A stretch of 64,000 nt of DNA, taken from positions 1 to 64,000 of the forward strand of contig JAIQFO010000014.1 of NCBI GenBank assembly GCA_020073215.1, written 5' to 3'. The notes under the pieces were generated by a model. That model was not told the origin of the DNA, did no database searches, and saw only the letters and a program-made list of their open reading frames with translations. The DNA comes from Terriglobia bacterium (GTDB lineage Bacteria; Acidobacteriota; Terriglobia; Terriglobales; Acidobacteriaceae). Of this stretch, positions 53,381 through 62,283 are shown piece after piece. A program made the translations under genes and the position numbers. The stretch's first letter is position 1. Each line of letters begins with the position of its first letter.

Positions 53381-54721
53381 TTGCCTCGAATTCTGCTGAC
53401 GACGCGGTGCCGCGACTCCGGCCTCTACGACTATTTCCGCGAGAATGCGCCGCGGAATTTTCGCTGGCGTTTCGGTATGCCGCGGACGATCTCGTTTGGC
53501 CTGCGATTTCTGCGGCAGAACCTTCCGGACCTGAACATCCTGGAATACCCGACGCGCGCCGAGTTTTCCGCTCAGCTCAAGAGGGGCTGGGATGCCGTGG
53601 GCTTTTCCTTTTACCTGGAAGAGACCAACGACATCCTGGCGATGGCCGCCGAAGCGCGGCGGGCAGGCATCCGCGAACTGTGGGCAGGAAATTACGGCGC
53701 CCTGACTCCCTCCATCCAATCGCACTTCGATCACGTATTCACTGGCTACAGTGAAGACGCCCTGGCAAAGAAGCTGGGGATGCGTTTCGATGAAATCCAA
53801 CATCCACCGCTCGTGACCCGCTTCCGTCTGCCCGGGGGGTGGTCGTTCCCGCTAGGTATTTTGTTTTCCTCGCGCGGATGCAGTTTTCGCTGTACCTTCT
53901 GCCAGACCACTGCGTTTGCGCCCCAACCAAAGGAAATCTCTCTGGCGTCTTTGGATCGAGTGCTGCGTTTCTACGTCCAGCACGGCATTCATTTTGTCCT
54001 GCTGCTCGACGAGAATTTCGGCAATCTTCCCTCGCATGCCGACGCGGTCATCGAGCTATTAGCGCGCCACCGAGTGCGCTGGCTGGTACAGTCGCGCGTC
54101 GACCTGCTGCTTCGAAACTTCCATCACTGGCAGAGCTCCGGCATGGAAGGTGCGCTATTCGGCATCGAGAGCTTTCACCAGGACATCCTGAAGCAGATGC
54201 ACAAGAACGAGAAGGCGCAGGCTGCGTTTGAACTTGCCGAGCGGCTCGACCGCGCCGGCCTGTACGCCCAGGGTTATTACATCATCGGCCTGCCGCCGGA
54301 GACGCCGGAATCGATCGCGGAAGATCTGAGAACGTTGGCTTCTTTAAAGCTTGATGTCACGCAAATCACCATCGTCACGCCGCATCCACAGACGGAAATG
54401 TGGCATGAACTCGATTCCGGTTATGGCATTTTTGAAAAAGACTGGTCCAGGTTCGACACCAAGCATCTCGTCTGGAACCACCCGCATTGCGCACCCGGCG
54501 TGCTTGAATCTCTGCTCGAACAGGGCTTCCGCGCCTGCTATGGAAATGACTGGCTGGCGCGGACGACGAAAAAGTTCCTCTCCATGAGAAGGACCCAAAG
54601 AGATATTTCGAGCGTATTACTGGGCCCGGTACGCTCGCGATGGGCCTCGTCGGCGCGATTGCCCTATCTTCCGGTACCAGTGCCCTCTGGAGATCAGCCG
54701 GTCCACCGCGCTGTTGCCTGA
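53381..54721 (+). CDS. B12-binding-type radical SAM protein
   Basis: 446 residues. The cluster motif CSFRCTFC occurs at about 173-180. The N-terminal 150 residues have a degenerate cobalamin-binding-domain pattern (WDAVGFSFYLEETNDILAMAAEARRAG, LWAGNYGAL) but no DxHxxG motif. GIESFHQDILKQM and GYYIIGLPPETPE follow, as in BchE/HpnJ-like proteins. A TTG start at 53381 with GGGGGGAG before it is preferred; GTG 53357 is the alternative. The last 30 residues are Pro/Arg-rich, look non-homologous and overlap a sigma-factor remnant, so the true C-terminus may have been altered. Substrate unknown. Confidence 0.78.
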   Translation: MPRILLTTRCRDSGLYDYFRENAPRNFRWRFGMPRTISFGLRFLRQNLPDLNILEYPTRAEFSAQLKRGWDAVGFSFYLEETNDILAMAAEARRAGIRELWAGNYGALTPSIQSHFDHVFTGYSEDALAKKLGMRFDEIQHPPLVTRFRLPGGWSFPLGILFSSRGCSFRCTFCQTTAFAPQPKEISLASLDRVLRFYVQHGIHFVLLLDENFGNLPSHADAVIELLARHRVRWLVQSRVDLLLRNFHHWQSSGMEGALFGIESFHQDILKQMHKNEKAQAAFELAERLDRAGLYAQGYYIIGLPPETPESIAEDLRTLASLKLDVTQITIVTPHPQTEMWHELDSGYGIFEKDWSRFDTKHLVWNHPHCAPGVLESLLEQGFRACYGNDWLARTTKKFLSMRRTQRDISSVLLGPVRSRWASSARLPYLPVPVPSGDQPVHRAVA

Positions 54722-54996
54722 GGCATCCTGCGCAAGGATGTGGCCATTCCTGGCGCCGTGGCGATTACCCCGGCGAACTGGTCCAGATGCTCGTACGCGC
54801 GCACGCAGGCGTCCTGCATCACGTCCTCAGCCTCGCCATCATTGCGTAGAATAGCCCGAGCCACGCGGTAGAGCCGCTGGTTGTGACGGTGCATGACGAT
54901 TTCAAACATCCCCGTCTCGCTCGCCAGCACTCTGGCCACAACCTCTTCATCGCTCATGGGCTCCTGCGAGGCGGCCAATTCCGTTGGGCTGACCAT
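54694..54996 (-). pseudogene. ECF sigma factor remnant (region 2 only)
   Basis: Residues 15-75 (MSDEEVVARVLASETGMFEIVMHRHNQRLYRVARAILRND, GEAEDVMQDACVRAYEHLDQFAG) match region 2 of an extracytoplasmic-function sigma factor. After that the sequence becomes unrelated (VIATAPGMATSLRRMPQ) and stops at 100 residues. Region 4, needed for -35 recognition, is absent, whereas intact ECF factors have about 180-200 residues. It is probably the broken 5' part of a gene, joined at the end of the radical SAM gene with which it overlaps. Confidence 0.75.
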
Positions 54997-55250
54997 ACAG
55001 ACTCTCCATAGGATAGAGTCACGACGGCAATATAAGGTTACAGATCATGCTGCAGAAGCCCAGGAAGAGAAATAGAGACTTCTCTGGTCGTAATGCTCAG
55101 CCACGGCGTCTCAATGTCCGCCGCCGATCTTCTCCAGTCCTGCTTGAGTTGTTTCAGGACGTGATCTGCACAGAAAATCCAGACACCGCACACTCCACTC
55201 GAAGTTCTCTCTGTTGTCCTTCGAACGGGTACGGTGCGAACGATCCATCC

Positions 55251-55388
55251 CTACTTCGCCGGTACGGTAAGAATCAACACCGCCAATACTGCCAGGACGA
55301 AGCCTGCGACAAGCGCAAACAGGGTGTGGAGCGGATGGGCGCGAAAATGGCTATCGCCCGATCTCCTAAAGTGTTCCAAGGTCCTCAT
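55251..55388 (-). CDS. 45-residue single-helix membrane peptide
   Basis: ATG 55388 with GGGAGG nine bases upstream; stop TAG at 55251. The peptide has a charged N-terminus (MRTLEHFRRSGDSHFRAHPL) and one hydrophobic helix (HTLFALVAGFVLAVLAVLIL), then TVPAK. The strong ribosome binding site and topology support a real gene. It is the third in a row of minus-strand small genes. Confidence 0.6.
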   Translation of the reverse strand: MRTLEHFRRSGDSHFRAHPLHTLFALVAGFVLAVLAVLILTVPAK

Positions 55389-55489
55389 GACCAACCTCCC
55401 GCCACGATCAGGTAGCGGACAATATTCCGATCTCTGGCCTGCACCTCCTTACTTTGATCAAACACCTTTTCGATGCGGGCACGCGATCA

Positions 55490-55714
55490 TTAGACTGCCC
55501 AAGTGTCGTCTCCGTAGCTTGCCGCCACATACTTGTCCTGACACTCGGCAGAACAGAAATGCACGGCATTGCTTTCACAAGCACGCTGCTCATCCCACTT
55601 TACGCGCAGGTTAATGGTGTACTTCATGACTGGTTTGGCTGAGCCTTCGAAGCCCAGCAGCCAGCCTTCGGCATCACCCTTTGGCTTGCCGCAGGTTTTG
55701 CAAAAGAACTCCAT
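55490..55714 (-). CDS. 74-residue zinc-finger-like protein
   Basis: GGAGG precedes ATG 55714 by seven bases; the longer frame to 55813 has no such signal. Two cysteine pairs, FCKTCGKPKGD and HFCSAECQDKY, suggest a TRASH/FYVE-like zinc ribbon binding one metal ion. It probably acts as a small metal-bound adaptor, but nothing more can be said. Neighbours on both sides are very small membrane proteins. Confidence 0.65.
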   Translation of the reverse strand: MEFFCKTCGKPKGDAEGWLLGFEGSAKPVMKYTINLRVKWDEQRACESNAVHFCSAECQDKYVAASYGDDTWAV

Positions 55715-55834
55715 CGTGCGACCTCCGCTACCCACAGACCTTCTATCTCCCTGGAGACACCGAAAGCTCTCCACTACAGCCCATCCGCTGTGTCTCAGAC
55801 CCACGCCCATCACCCGCTGCCGAGCCCGGCCTGG

Positions 55835-56065
55835 TCACACAGCTGCGGACCGTGGCCTTCCTTCCGGCGGCGTTTCAATATTCTCCAGTTTCCGCACGCG
55901 ATGCAGGAACACGTAAGCGGCGAGCAAACTCAGCGTCAACAGCGACTGAATCATGACGAGGAGCGCGAAACCAGCCACATTTCGGATGGGACCCGCGATC
56001 TCACGCTCTTCCTGACTGGCCGCTCGTTGAAGAGGGGTACGTAATTCCAGTGAATCGAGAGGCAT
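55835..56065 (-). CDS. 76-residue single-helix membrane protein
   Basis: GGAGG stands four bases before ATG 56065. One transmembrane helix (about 32-54: VAGFALLVMIQSLLTLSLLAAYVFL) is flanked by an acidic N-terminal part and a basic C-terminus. It is the first of three small minus-strand genes. No family is recognised. Confidence 0.6.
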   Translation of the reverse strand: MPLDSLELRTPLQRAASQEEREIAGPIRNVAGFALLVMIQSLLTLSLLAAYVFLHRVRKLENIETPPEGRPRSAAV

Positions 56066-56558
56066 GAGACCTCCTCTACGGCGCGACCGCCGACCGCCGT
56101 CGTGCTGGATCGTACCTTGATAGCACCTGCAACGCCTTAGAGAGGGGAAGAAGCAGGTACCCATTTCAACAGTAGACGGCCCAAAATATTCTGTCTGTGA
56201 TTGTGCGCACAGGTTTCTTGTCGTACTGGTCATGTTCTGGTCGAATGCCAGCGGTAACTCAGCTTGCATGGGAGTCCGGGGAAGTCTCGTTCATCTCCAG
56301 GCTCCCCGGGCGTGTCCTATCGCGAAGGGAGTGAGGGGCGGGGCTCTTAGCCCGACGGTTGGGAATTCTCTGCTGTTCGCGTCGGCTTGCGGTCCAGTGC
56401 GATTCGATCTCGACTACTCCCTCTTACATCATCCGTCGCCATGAACAATGCGGCTTCGGTTTCGAACTGCCCTCAGTTGTACCGAATGTACCGAAACCAG
56501 CCCAAGAAACCGAAGCAGCAAAGTCAGCGTAAACGATTGAGAGAGCGAGAGAAAGATA
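56066..56558. other. intergenic region 3' of tRNA-Pro
   Basis: No supported gene. A perfect 11-base inverted repeat, GCTTCGGTTTC (56453-56463) with GAAACCGAAGC (56506-56516), lies about 43 bases beyond the tRNA 3' end and may help end or process that transcript, although no T-run follows. GTACCGAATGTACCGAAACC between the arms contains a further direct repeat. Confidence 0.5.
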
Positions 56559-56635
<77 letters not shown>

Positions 56636-56937
56636 ACGGACGGCCACCACGGGAACGACGTGGCGGCTCGAACTCAGACAGTATAGCATTCTGCGGCTGA
56701 TGATTTTCCCGGGCCGGCGGCGCGCCTTGGTCTCGATCAGGCCCTGATTCCTGCGCAATCGTTGCAGGGCACTGATTTCAGGAATCATCGGGTTTCTGAA
56801 GTGGTCAGGTTGCACCGTTCTCTGGAACTCGTTCGCAAGAGATGGTTCTGACGCCCGCCCTCCTGGTGACGGCGCGCGAGAGCGGCCTGCTACAATCTTG
56901 GTCATAGTTGTCTATCTGCCGCTATTAAAACGTTTCT
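56636..56937. promoter_or_regulatory. tRNA-Pro and nagA upstream region
   Basis: On the minus strand TATACT (56680-56685) is a good -10 for tRNA-Pro, 45 bases upstream of its 5' end; the -35 is weak. On the plus side a short AT-rich leader (CTATTAAAACGTTTC) precedes nagA without a clear ribosome binding site. No gene is seen between. Confidence 0.45.
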
Positions 56938-58107
56938 ATGCTGGCTTTTACTGCTGGAAGGCTGTTGACCCCGACCGAAGCCGTCGAGCATGCTCTCGTG
57001 CTGGTGGACGAGGGACGCGTGCTCGAAATTTCTGCCCAGAGCAGCCAGCAGCTTCCCGCCGGAGTGTCCGTGTGCGACTTCGGCGACGACTTGATGGCGC
57101 CCGGTTACATTGACCTTCACATTCACGGCAGCGCCGGATATGACGTCATGGACGATACCGCCGAGGCGCTGCCGGCTATCGAACAACTGCTGGCGCGGCA
57201 TGGGGTCACAAGTTATTTCCCGACTACCGTAACCGCTCCGATGGATACGATGTTGCGCGCGCTCGAACGGCTCGCGAATGCTATCGAGAAACGCGAATCG
57301 GCAAATCCTGAGAGCAAGGGTCGAGCCCGCCCGCTCGGAATCCATCTTGAGGGTCCTTTCCTTAGCCATGCGCGTCGCGGCGTACACCCGCCGGAAAATT
57401 TGCTGGTTCCGACGCTGGCCTTGTTCGAGCGCTTCTGGCAAGCGGCGCGCGGCCGGATTCGCATGATGACGATCGCTCCCGAATTGGAGGGTGCGCCCGA
57501 GGTCATCGCCGAAGCCGCGCGGCGCGGGGTTGCGGTGAGCCTGGGACACTCCGACGCCGATTTTGCCGCCGCCGAGCGCGGAATCGTGGCGGGAGCGCGA
57601 CACGCTACGCATACCTTCAATGCCATGCGGCCGCTCGACCATCGCAGTCCGGGTATTTTGGGGGCGGTGCTTACCGATCACCGCTTGAGCGCGGACATCA
57701 TTGCCGACGGCGTTCATCTCGATCCGGCCGTGGTGAAGCTCTTTGCCGGCACTAAAGGCGCGGAGCAAACAGTGCTCATCACGGATGCCATTTCGGCAAC
57801 TGGCATGCCCGATGGCCGCTATCGGCTGGGATCGTTCGAGGTCGATGTCCACGCTGGTAAGTGCACCGCAAACGGCAAGCTGGCGGGAAGCGTTTTGACC
57901 ATGGACTGTGCCGTGCGCAATCTGGCCCGTTTCGCAGAATGGGATCTGTCGCAGGCCGTGGTGGCGGCCAGCCGAAATCCGGCGCGGGTGGCGCGGATCG
58001 CGACCAAGGGTGTTCTCACGGCGGGAGCCGACGCGGACTTCGTAGTGCTGAGCGCCGCGGGCGAAGTGTTGCGGAGTTTTATTGGCGGGGTCGAGTGCTC
58101 CCGGTAA
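56938..58107 (+). CDS. nagA: N-acetylglucosamine-6-phosphate deacetylase
   Basis: 389 residues. It hydrolyses GlcNAc-6-P (and often GalNAc-6-P) to the amine and acetate. Metal and catalytic motifs: IDLHIHGSAGYDVMDD (His61, His63), GIHLEGPFL (Glu), VSLGHSDAD (His), RHATHTFNAMRPLDHR and the catalytic Asp in LITDAISATGM. It is followed after 107 bases by a glutaminase-less GlmS homologue that would remove the amino group. The gap between them contains a dispersed repeat. Confidence 0.93.
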   Translation: MLAFTAGRLLTPTEAVEHALVLVDEGRVLEISAQSSQQLPAGVSVCDFGDDLMAPGYIDLHIHGSAGYDVMDDTAEALPAIEQLLARHGVTSYFPTTVTAPMDTMLRALERLANAIEKRESANPESKGRARPLGIHLEGPFLSHARRGVHPPENLLVPTLALFERFWQAARGRIRMMTIAPELEGAPEVIAEAARRGVAVSLGHSDADFAAAERGIVAGARHATHTFNAMRPLDHRSPGILGAVLTDHRLSADIIADGVHLDPAVVKLFAGTKGAEQTVLITDAISATGMPDGRYRLGSFEVDVHAGKCTANGKLAGSVLTMDCAVRNLARFAEWDLSQAVVAASRNPARVARIATKGVLTAGADADFVVLSAAGEVLRSFIGGVECSR

Positions 58108-58124
58108 AGATTTGCCAGGCTGAG

Positions 58125-58200
58125 ACGCACAGCCCCTAAAGGGGCGACTGATTCGAGACGGTACGGCATAGCTAACGCGATGCCCTGATACGAAGCGAAA
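58125..58200. repeat. dispersed repeat, CCCCTAAAGGGG family, copy 2
   Basis: CCCCTAAAGGGG, then GGCATAGCTAACGCGATGCC, then CTGATACGAAGCGAA, in the same order and orientation as copy 1 at 25878-25950. It fills the space between nagA and the deaminase gene. Confidence 0.65.
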
Positions 58201-58214
58201 CCTGCGGGAGAGCA

Positions 58215-59348
58215 ATGGCTGAGACGCGCAAATTTCCGCATCATCTGATTCGAGAGATTTTTGAGCAGCCGGACGCGCTGCGGCGAACCATTGAACCTCG
58301 CGTTTCGCTCGGGGACGGGCTGGTTCGCCTGGATGAAATCCATATTTCGCGCGAGGAACTGCGCGCCCTGCGGCGGATCAACATCGTCGCTTCGGGAACC
58401 AGCCGTCATGCGGGCATGACGGGGCAGTACATGATGCAGGAACTGGCCGGTGTGCCGGTCGACGTGGACTACGCCAGCGAGTTCGAATACCGCAATCCGA
58501 TGATTGGGCGGGGCGAACTCAGCATCTTTATTACTCAGTCGGGAGAAACCGCCGACACCACCGCCTCGCAGCGCGAAGCCCGCCAGAAAGGGTCGCGCAC
58601 CATTGCCATTTCGAATGTCGCAGGCTCGACGATTACCCGGGAGGCGGACGGTTTCATCTACACCGATGCTGGTCCGGAGATCAGCATAGCCTCAACCAAG
58701 GCATTCACCGCGCAGATGGCGTGTTTGTTTCTGTTCGCGTTGTACCTCGGCGAAATCAAAGAGAAGGTTCCGAAGGCGCTGGCCCAGCGCTACATCCGCG
58801 AACTTCTCTCCCTTCCCGAGAAGACGGAGACGATTCTGGCGGCAGCCGACAAAGTGGAAAAACTGGCCGAGCTTTACTATCGCGTCGACGACTTCATGTT
58901 CCTCGGCCGCGCCATCCACTATCCCGTAGCGATGGATGGCGCTCTCAAGCTGAAAGAAGTTTCCTACATCCACGCCGAAGGTTATCCCACCGGGGAAGCC
59001 AAGCACGGGCCAAACGCGCTGATTGATTTCCGCCTGCCGCTGGTGATCATCGCCACCTGCGACCGCAACAATAATGATGCGGGCTCGATCGCTCGCTACG
59101 AGCAGAACCTCAGCAACATGCAGGGATTCAAAAAACAAGGTGCGACGTTGATTGCGCTGGCGACTGAAGGAGACACTGTCGTACCGCAGTTGGCCAATCA
59201 CACCGTCTTTATTCCCGCAGTGCCGGAACTGTTGTCGCCGATTCTGGAAATTGTGCCTCTGCAGTTGTTTGCCTACTATGTAGCCGCCAAGCGCGGCCTC
59301 GACGTGGACCATCCGCGTAACTTGGTGAAAGCGGTGACGCTGGAGTAG
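58215..59348 (+). CDS. GlmS-like isomerase domain without glutaminase; probable glucosamine-6-phosphate deaminase (NagB-II/GlmD type)
   Basis: 377 residues with two SIS domains (about 45-185 and 215-350). It matches the C-terminal half of GlmS: VASGTSRHAGMTGQYMMQELAGVPVDVDYASEF, ITQSGETADT, KLKEVSYIHAEGYPTGEAKHGP and the final DHPRNLVKAVTLE. GlmS is about 600 residues and begins with a Cys1 glutaminase domain, which is absent here; the N-terminus is MAETRKFPHHLIREIFEQP, beginning where the isomerase half begins. Such proteins act as ammonia-releasing GlcN-6-P deaminases. Position beside nagA supports that. Confidence 0.82.
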   Translation: MAETRKFPHHLIREIFEQPDALRRTIEPRVSLGDGLVRLDEIHISREELRALRRINIVASGTSRHAGMTGQYMMQELAGVPVDVDYASEFEYRNPMIGRGELSIFITQSGETADTTASQREARQKGSRTIAISNVAGSTITREADGFIYTDAGPEISIASTKAFTAQMACLFLFALYLGEIKEKVPKALAQRYIRELLSLPEKTETILAAADKVEKLAELYYRVDDFMFLGRAIHYPVAMDGALKLKEVSYIHAEGYPTGEAKHGPNALIDFRLPLVIIATCDRNNNDAGSIARYEQNLSNMQGFKKQGATLIALATEGDTVVPQLANHTVFIPAVPELLSPILEIVPLQLFAYYVAAKRGLDVDHPRNLVKAVTLE

Positions 59349-59356
59349 TGGGCATC

Positions 59357-59409
59357 GCGGCTGCCGAGCTGCGCTCGGCTTGGACGGCCGAGGGCGGCCG
59401 TCCCCACGC
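59357..59409. repeat. two-hairpin dispersed repeat, copy 2 (inverted)
   Basis: GCCGAGCTGCGCTCGGC followed by GGACGGCCGAGGGCGGCC; the reverse complement aligns with 51591-51642 along nearly its whole length. It lies in the gap before aceE. Confidence 0.7.
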
Positions 59410-59486
59410 GAACAACCCAACTTCCAGCAAAATTCTTACCAATTCTTTATGATGGGACATTGCATTTTTAGCTCGGTGGGGGCAGT

Positions 59487-62183
59487 GTGGCTGAGACGCA
59501 ACAGACAAACGGAATCGAAGTTCTGGAAACGCGGGAGTGGTTGGACTCACTCGACTATGTGCTGTCGCACGGCGGTCCGAACCGCGCCGGGCGGCTCCTG
59601 CAGCAACTGGCGCTGCATGCCCGCCGTGAGGCTGGGATCAACCTGCCGTTCTCGGCGACGACTCCCTACCAGAATACGATTCCTTCCCGGCAACAGCCAC
59701 CATTCCCCGGCAGCCAGGAAATGGAGCGCCGCATCAAGAGCCTGGTGCGCTGGAACGCCATGGCCATGGTCGTCCGCGCCAACAAGCTTCAAGAAGGCAT
59801 TGGCGGGCACATCTCCACATTCGCCTCGGCAGCAACGCTCTACGAAGTGGCGTTCAACCACTTTTTTCAGGCATCCACCGAGTCGGGCGACCGCGATATT
59901 GTCTATTTCCAGGGACACGCCGCCCCTGGAATTTATGCCCGTGCCTACCTCGAAGGCCGCATTCCCAAAGAGAAGTTAGAGAACTTCCGCCGGGAACTGA
60001 AACCAGGCGGCGGACTCTCGTCGTATCCGCATCCCTGGCTCATGCCCGACTTCTGGGAATTCCCGACCGTGTCGATGGGACTGGGCCCGATTCAGGCGAT
60101 CTATCACGCGCGCTTCATCAAGTATCTCGAAAATCGCGGACTGAAAACTTCGACCGGCGGCAAAGTCTGGGCGTTTCTGGGCGATGGCGAAATGGACGAA
60201 CCGGAATCGCTCGGCTCGATCACGCTGGCTTCGCGCGAGCGGCTCGACAACCTGATTTTCGTGGTCAACTGCAACCTGCAGCGTCTAGACGGGCCGGTGC
60301 GCGGCAACGGCAAAATCATCCAGGAACTGGAAGCGATTTTCCGCGGCGCGGGGTGGAACGTCATCAAGCTGATCTGGGGCGGCGACTGGGATCCGCTCAT
60401 TCAGCGGGATCGCGACGGCCTGCTCGTCCGGCGCATGGGCGAGATCACCGACGGACAGTATCAGAAATATTTCGTCGAGAGCGGCGCATATTTCCGGCAG
60501 AACTTCTTCGGCACCGATCCCCGGCTGCTCAAGATGGTCGAGCATCTTTCGGACGAGCAACTCGCCCGCATGCGGCTCGGCGGACACGACCCGATCAAAG
60601 TGCACGCCGCGTACAAGGCGGCGGTTGACCATACAGGGTCGCCAACCATCATTCTCGCCAAGACCATCAAGGGCTATGGACTCGGCGAAGCGGGCGAAGG
60701 CAAGAACATCACGCACCAGCAAAAGAAGCTGAATGACGATGAGCTGCAGATGTTCCGCTCGCGCTTCGGCATTCCGATTCCCGACGCCGAGCTTCACGAT
60801 GCGCCCTTCTATCGGCCCGCCGACGACAGCGCGGAAATCAAATATATGCAGGAGCGCCGCAAACAGCTGGGCGGCTACATGCCGGTACGGAAAGTACGTG
60901 CTACACCGCTGAAGCCCGTGTCGGAAGCGCTCTTTGAGGAGTTTCACAAGGGCACCGAGGGCCACGAGGTCTCCACCACCATGGTCTTCGTGCGCCTGCT
61001 CTCGAAGTTGTTGCGTGACCCAGAGGTCGGAAAATTCATCGTGCCCGTGGTTCCCGACGAAGCCCGCACCTTCGGCATGGAGGCGCTTTTCCGCCAGGTC
61101 GGGATCTATTCGAGCGTCGGCCAGCTCTACGAGCCGGTCGATATGGCTACGCTCCTTTATTACAAGGAGGCGAAGAACGGGCAGATTCTGGAAGAGGGCA
61201 TCACCGAAGCCGGATCGATGTGCTCGTTCATCGCGGCCGGTACTGCGTATGCCAATCACGGCATCAACACGATTCCCTTCTTTATTTATTACTCGATGTT
61301 CGGACTGCAGCGCGTCGGCGACCTGATCTGGGCCGCGGGCGACATGCGCTGCCGCGGGTTCCTCATCGGGGGCACGGCGGGCAGAACGACGCTGGCGGGC
61401 GAAGGCCTGCAGCATCAGGATGGACACAGCCAGGTGCTGGCTCTCGCAGTGCCGAACCTGATGGCTTATGATCCAGCGTTCGCCTATGAGATCGCCATCA
61501 TCATCCAGGACGGCATCAAGCGCATGTATGTCGATGGCGAATCTATCTTCTATTACTTGACGGTCACCAACGAACCGCTGCCGATGCCCGAGATGCCCAG
61601 CCAGCCGGACATTCGCGAGGGCATCCTGAAAGGTCTGTACCGCTACCGGGCGTCTGAAAAGAAGGATGCGAAGCTGCGGGCACAGTTACTGGGCAGCGGC
61701 ACCATCATGTTCGAGGTGCTCCAGGCACAAGCGATTCTGGAGAAGGACTATGGCGTGGCCGCGGACGTGTGGAGCGTCACCAGCTACAAGGAACTGTATC
61801 GCGACGCGAACGACTGTGAGCGCTGGAACATGCTGCATCCCACACAGAAGGCAAAGGTGCCATACGTCACGCAGACATTGAAGGGCGCATCCGGCCCATT
61901 CATCGCGGCATCGGATTACATGAAGGTTCTGCCGGAGTGTATTGCGCAGTGGATTCCAGGCAAGCTATTGTCACTCGGCACCGACGGCTTTGGGCGCAGC
62001 GAGAACCGCGCGTCCCTGCGAGACTTTTTCGAAGTGGACGCGAAGCACATCGTGCTCGCCACGCTGCATGCGCTGGCGGGCGAGAAGAAAGATGGCGCCG
62101 AAGGTGTCAATGCGAAGCTGCTGGAGAAGGCCGTCCGCGATCTGGGCATCGATCCGGAAAAACGCAATCCGGCCCGCAGTTAA
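59487..62183 (+). CDS. aceE: pyruvate dehydrogenase E1 component, homodimeric type
   Basis: 898 residues, similar in length to E. coli AceE. It decarboxylates pyruvate with thiamine diphosphate and acetylates the lipoyl groups of E2. The TPP-binding motif is GDGEMDEPES ... NLIFVVNCNLQRLDGPVRGN. Start GTG 59487, preceded by GGTGGGGG. aceF follows after 100 bases; a dihydrolipoamide dehydrogenase gene may lie beyond the window. Confidence 0.95.
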   Translation: MAETQQTNGIEVLETREWLDSLDYVLSHGGPNRAGRLLQQLALHARREAGINLPFSATTPYQNTIPSRQQPPFPGSQEMERRIKSLVRWNAMAMVVRANKLQEGIGGHISTFASAATLYEVAFNHFFQASTESGDRDIVYFQGHAAPGIYARAYLEGRIPKEKLENFRRELKPGGGLSSYPHPWLMPDFWEFPTVSMGLGPIQAIYHARFIKYLENRGLKTSTGGKVWAFLGDGEMDEPESLGSITLASRERLDNLIFVVNCNLQRLDGPVRGNGKIIQELEAIFRGAGWNVIKLIWGGDWDPLIQRDRDGLLVRRMGEITDGQYQKYFVESGAYFRQNFFGTDPRLLKMVEHLSDEQLARMRLGGHDPIKVHAAYKAAVDHTGSPTIILAKTIKGYGLGEAGEGKNITHQQKKLNDDELQMFRSRFGIPIPDAELHDAPFYRPADDSAEIKYMQERRKQLGGYMPVRKVRATPLKPVSEALFEEFHKGTEGHEVSTTMVFVRLLSKLLRDPEVGKFIVPVVPDEARTFGMEALFRQVGIYSSVGQLYEPVDMATLLYYKEAKNGQILEEGITEAGSMCSFIAAGTAYANHGINTIPFFIYYSMFGLQRVGDLIWAAGDMRCRGFLIGGTAGRTTLAGEGLQHQDGHSQVLALAVPNLMAYDPAFAYEIAIIIQDGIKRMYVDGESIFYYLTVTNEPLPMPEMPSQPDIREGILKGLYRYRASEKKDAKLRAQLLGSGTIMFEVLQAQAILEKDYGVAADVWSVTSYKELYRDANDCERWNMLHPTQKAKVPYVTQTLKGASGPFIAASDYMKVLPECIAQWIPGKLLSLGTDGFGRSENRASLRDFFEVDAKHIVLATLHALAGEKKDGAEGVNAKLLEKAVRDLGIDPEKRNPARS

Positions 62184-62283
62184 CGTGGGCGCCCTCGACA
62201 TGTGTGGCGTAAGTTCGGTTGTCACAGTTTGAATTGTCATCCGCTTTGATTGTGATTAGCGAGCCAGAGGAACTAAGGAGAGA

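Noticed and set aside
58215..59348. Glutamine-fructose-6-phosphate transaminase (GlmS)
   Set aside because: The N-terminal glutaminase domain with Cys1 is absent.
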